The notes beneath the pieces were generated by a model, which did not search any database, was not told where the DNA came from, and was given only the letters and a program-made list of their open reading frames with translations. The position numbers were made by a program, and so were the translations under genes. Positions 5,391 through 5,857 of a DNA stretch of 5,857 nt are shown here, piece after piece (position 1 is the stretch's first letter; each line of letters begins with the position of its first letter). Where the stretch lies: assembly GCA_028291445.1 (NCBI GenBank), contig JAQGIA010000409.1:1-5857 (forward strand), in the 5' to 3' direction. The DNA comes from Belnapia sp. (GTDB taxonomy: Bacteria > Pseudomonadota > Alphaproteobacteria > Acetobacterales > Acetobacteraceae).

Positions 5391-5857
5391 GGAGGATGAC
5401 CGCATCCAGCCCATGCCCGCCCTCCGGCAAGGCGATGAAGGGATTGACCTCGATGCTCGCCGCCTCGGGATGCGCCTCGGCGAAGCGCGAGAGCGCGACC
5501 AGCGCCTCCGCCAGCGCTCCGAGATCCGCCTTCGGCTTCCCCCGCGCCCCATCCAGCAGCGGAAAGCCCTTGATCGAGCGGACCAGCCGCAGCGCCTCTT
5601 CCCGCTCCAGCGGCGCCAGCCGGAAGCCGACATCGCGGAAGACCTCGACGAAGGCCCCACCGAGCCCGAACATGATCAGTGGCCCGAAGACCGGGTCCCG
5701 GGTCATCCCCAGCACCGTCTCCACCCCGCCCTTCAGCATCGGCGAGACCAGCGCCCCGTGCAGCCGCGCCCGCGGCGCCTTGGCCGCCACCTCCGTCATC
5801 ATCGCCGCCCAGGACGCCCGCACCGCCGCGCCGTCGCGCAGGTCCAGCCGCACGCCG
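5383..5857 (-). CDS. ADP-forming acyl-CoA synthetase (acetate--CoA ligase family), ATP-grasp C-terminal part, runs off right edge
   Basis: The last 157 residues of a larger protein are visible. The frame stays open through the right edge, and the GTG at 5853 is an internal valine codon. The segments SPMLKGGVETVLGMTRDPVF and GPLIMFGLGGAFVEVFRDVG, then RLAPLEREEALRLVRSI, GFPLLDGARGKPKADL and SIEVNPFIALPEGG, match the end of the ATP-grasp domain (ATP-grasp_5 type) of ADP-forming acyl-CoA synthetases. The E-x-N-P motif is a metal/nucleotide-site feature of ATP-grasp proteins. These cytoplasmic enzymes join a carboxylic acid to CoA through a phosphorylated His intermediate, using ATP and giving ADP plus phosphate. 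The CoA-binding and His-bearing parts should lie to the right. As the furthest upstream gene visible in this operon it would supply the CoA thioester for the dehydrogenase and crotonase-family enzymes. A protein acetyltransferase fusion (Pat-like) cannot be excluded without the rest, but that is less likely in this catabolic setting. Confidence 0.88.
   Translation of the reverse strand, partial: GVRLDLRDGAAVRASWAAMMTEVAAKAPRARLHGALVSPMLKGGVETVLGMTRDPVFGPLIMFGLGGAFVEVFRDVGFRLAPLEREEALRLVRSIKGFPLLDGARGKPKADLGALAEALVALSRFAEAHPEAASIEVNPFIALPEGGHGLDAVILRG

Noticed and set aside
5406..5660. N-terminal extension of the Bug C frame up to 5660
   Set aside because: This part is Arg/Ser-rich and lies out of frame within the synthetase coding sequence. 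The Bug signal peptide begins only near 5405-5375.

Overview
The window is a stretch of one minus-strand operon from a high-GC proteobacterium. Its outer genes run off both edges. The GC-rich codon choice and the abundance of Bug-type periplasmic binding proteins suggest Roseomonas-like Acetobacteraceae, another alphaproteobacterium, or Burkholderiales. This is inferred from style, because there is no rRNA or other marker gene to fix it.

Transcription runs from high to low coordinates. The order is: the C-terminal end of an ADP-forming acyl-CoA synthetase of the ATP-grasp type (5383 to the right edge); a Bug/TctC-family solute-binding protein (Bug C, 4428-5390); an enoyl-CoA hydratase/isomerase-family protein (3644-4414); a second binding protein (Bug B, 2691-3641); a 111-base spacer with two inverted repeats; a third binding protein (Bug A, 1602-2579); a full-length acyl-CoA dehydrogenase (400-1587); and the N-terminal third of a second acyl-CoA dehydrogenase that starts at 394 and leaves at the left edge. 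Apart from the 111-base spacer, neighbours overlap or lie within about 15 bases of each other, so they are probably co-transcribed and partly translationally coupled. No promoter, RNA gene, CRISPR array or insertion sequence was seen.

Together the genes suggest capture and catabolism of an unknown carboxylic acid: periplasmic binding by one or more Bug proteins, activation to a CoA thioester, alpha,beta-dehydrogenation by a probable two-subunit acyl-CoA dehydrogenase, and a crotonase-fold step. No TctA/TctB-type membrane component is visible, so the binding proteins are either orphans or use a transporter encoded elsewhere.

Three points deserve attention. Bug A and Bug C are close paralogues (about 61% identity by hand count, without gaps) separated by two unrelated genes. 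Base composition drops from the right part (right of about 2690) to the left part (left of about 2580), with the structured spacer at the boundary. The crotonase-family protein has Gly where classical hydratases carry their first catalytic Glu but keeps the second, so hydratase activity should not be assumed.
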